64,000 nt of DNA from assembly GCF_900116375.1 (NCBI RefSeq), contig NZ_UETB01000010.1, forward strand, positions 62,001 to 126,000, read 5' to 3'. This document shows, piece by piece, positions 62,771-64,000 of this stretch (its first letter is position 1; every line of letters begins with the position of its first letter). A program made the position numbers and the translations under genes. Origin of the DNA: Georgenia satyanarayanai (GTDB lineage: Bacteria; Actinomycetota; Actinomycetes; Actinomycetales; Actinomycetaceae). The notes below the pieces were generated by a model, which did not search any database, had not been told where the DNA came from, and saw only the letters and a list, made by a program, of their open reading frames with translations.

Positions 62771-62990
62771 ATGGGCACCGCCCCCAGCACCGGGGAGGGA
62801 CGCATCCGCGCCGCCCGCTTCCCGGCCCGCAAGTCCCTGGAGGACTTCGACTACGACCACGCCCGCGGCCTCAAACGCGAGACCATCGCCCACCTGGGCG
62901 CCCCGGACTTCGTCCTAGCCAAGGAGAACGTGATCCTGCTCGGCCCGCCGGGTACCGGCAAGACCCACCTGGCCCGCCACCTCCCACTTG
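62771..62990 (+). pseudogene. IS21-family IstB helper ATPase fragment
   Basis: EGRIRAARFPARKSLEDFDY, FVLAKENVILLGPPGTGKTH and LARHL are IstB, with Walker A intact. The first 60 or so residues and everything after LARHL are gone, and the frame breaks near 62990. It joins the istA fragment directly, so an internal deletion happened. Confidence 0.8.
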
Positions 62991-63542
62991 GAGGTCCTGG
63001 AGGCCGCCCCTCGTTGTCACCGCCGAGGCGCAGGCTGCCTGCTGACACCGGAGGCGCTCGCCTGGGACGCGGACCGTGGCCACTGGCAGCGGGTCCTTGG
63101 TTTGAGATCCCGCGTAGCCGCGTCCAAGTGCCCGTCGGCGTGCCTATCGCGGTCACTGCCCGGGTCGAGTGGAAGCGCGACAGCGTCACGTTGCGGGCGA
63201 GGTCGCCGGGACGCTGGTCGCACGGATTCCGCTCGTTGATCTTCGCCAACGGTTCCGGTAGACGATCCTTGACCGGGGCACAGCGTCGGCATCTGGAACG
63301 GTCTAAAGGATCCGTTCGCCATCGCGTCAGTACCAAACGACAGAACCGGTCGAGACCTGCACAGCACCGATGCCGATGTTCGCACCGAACATGAGGACCA
63401 ACATCGCCGCGTGGGTCAATCACCGTCGGCCCCGTACCAAGGTTAACGCGATAGCGACGGACAACGCGTAGACCACCGTGTCGGTGAGCGTCCACGTCAC
63501 CGCGGCAGGCCCGGATAGATCGCGGGGCAGACGGCTTATCTG
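62991..63542. other. 552-bp gap without a supported gene
   Basis: Mobile-element debris between the IstB fragment and the M23 peptidase gene. Short frames such as NMRTNIAAWVNHRRPRTKV (near 63390) look protein-like but start and stop without context. No tRNA or clear hairpin seen. Confidence 0.4.
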
Positions 63543-64000
63543 TTACAGCTGGCTGACGTCAACGGCTCCCTGTTCCTGGAGCCAGTTGAGGGGGTTCACC
63601 GTGGAGAGCTGGTCGTCGGTGTGGACCTCAAGATGCAGGTGCGGGCCGGTGGAGTTCCCGTTGTTACCCACCCCCGCGATCACCTGGCCGGCTTCGACGG
63701 CTTGCCCGGGCTCGACGTAGAGGCCAGAGGCGTACATGTGGTTGTACCAGGTGTATACCATCTGCTCCTCGATCTCGTGCTCGATGATGATGAGCATGCT
63801 CGACCGGCCGGCGCGTCCCTGCCCGACATAGGTCACGACGCCGTCCGCGACGGCGTGGATAGGGGTATCCAGGGGTGCTGCTAGGTCGACGCCGTAATGG
63901 AACTGCGCGCCCCCGCCGAACGGGTTCTGCCGCGCGCCATACCTCGAGGTGATCCGGTAACTGCCTTCGGCCAACGGCATGACGACTCGCTGGCGTGCAG
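63543..64000 (-). CDS. M23-family (LytM) peptidase, C-terminal domain (partial)
   Basis: The gene starts right of the window; the frame stays open through 64000 (ARQRVV before MPLAEGS). RITSRYGARQNPFGGGAQFH and HYGVDLAAPLDTPIHAV carry the H-x3-D zinc ligands, and STGPHLHLEVHTDD the HLH motif. It cleaves peptide cross-links in the cell wall or acts as an activator of other hydrolases. The stop is at 63543, after the C-terminal DVSQL. Confidence 0.88.
   Translation of the reverse strand, partial: ARQRVVMPLAEGSYRITSRYGARQNPFGGGAQFHYGVDLAAPLDTPIHAVADGVVTYVGQGRAGRSSMLIIIEHEIEEQMVYTWYNHMYASGLYVEPGQAVEAGQVIAGVGNNGNSTGPHLHLEVHTDDQLSTVNPLNWLQEQGAVDVSQL

Overview
This is high-GC actinomycete DNA, most likely from the order Micrococcales. 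The evidence is very high GC with strong codon bias, GTG starts, many leaderless promoters of the TANNNT-6/7 nt-start type, LexA boxes of the TCGAAC-N4-GTTCGA type, an InhA/FabG pair and actinobacterial GlgA/GlgC. I cannot name the genus from sequence alone.

Layout. 0-9.3 kb: a split DnaE2/ImuA/ImuB translesion-synthesis set. dnaE2 is cut by the left edge, and imuA-imuB lie about 6 kb away on the same strand, each unit with its own LexA box. Between them sit an isoaspartyl methyltransferase, a secreted alpha/beta hydrolase with five WDGDG repeats, a ROK regulator and an orphan LQRTAGN-motif/CHAP amidase. 9.4-11.7 kb: PEBP, YbaK and MFS genes with coupled starts.

11.7-24.7 kb: the highlight is a RiPP biosynthetic cluster that I read as a daptide pathway carrying lanthipeptide machinery. 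One minus-strand operon, behind a TTGACA-17-TAGAAA promoter, encodes an LLM flavin/F420 oxidoreductase, a RiPP-recognition accessory protein, a class III aminotransferase, an Fe-ADH-family oxidative decarboxylase, two short precursors ending in threonine, a strong hairpin, a two-TM protein, an ABC exporter, an intramembrane metalloprotease, a complete class III LanKC synthetase and a SAM methyltransferase. A YcaO gene converges on its end. The precursors have no cysteine, so LanKC could only dehydrate Ser/Thr, not make lanthionine. Expected product: a hydrophobic peptide with a dimethylated diamine C-terminus, possibly with dehydrated or reduced residues.

25-52.6 kb: mostly core genome. It holds TrmL, OsmC, HxlR/RidA, an rRNA/tRNA methyltransferase, a heterodimeric ABC exporter, SPFH/NfeD, GlgA/GlgC, SerB, SixA, InhA/FabG, SURF1, an ABC-F ATPase, a Ser/Thr kinase overlapping a large LuxR regulator, two hydrolases and a zinc metallopeptidase. 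An intergenic repeat (GCTGAGTTGTTCC core) occurs at 43.3 and 52.7 kb.

52.6-63.5 kb: an accessory, lower-GC region. It has a PIN-like protein, a predicted trypsin-STAND NTPase with its Trypco1 partner (a likely conflict/antiphage system), and a graveyard of mobile DNA: a truncated IS256 transposase, the C-terminal end of an integrase, a tRNA 3-prime-end fragment that looks like an att site, and frameshifted IS21 istA/istB. An M23 peptidase runs off the right edge.
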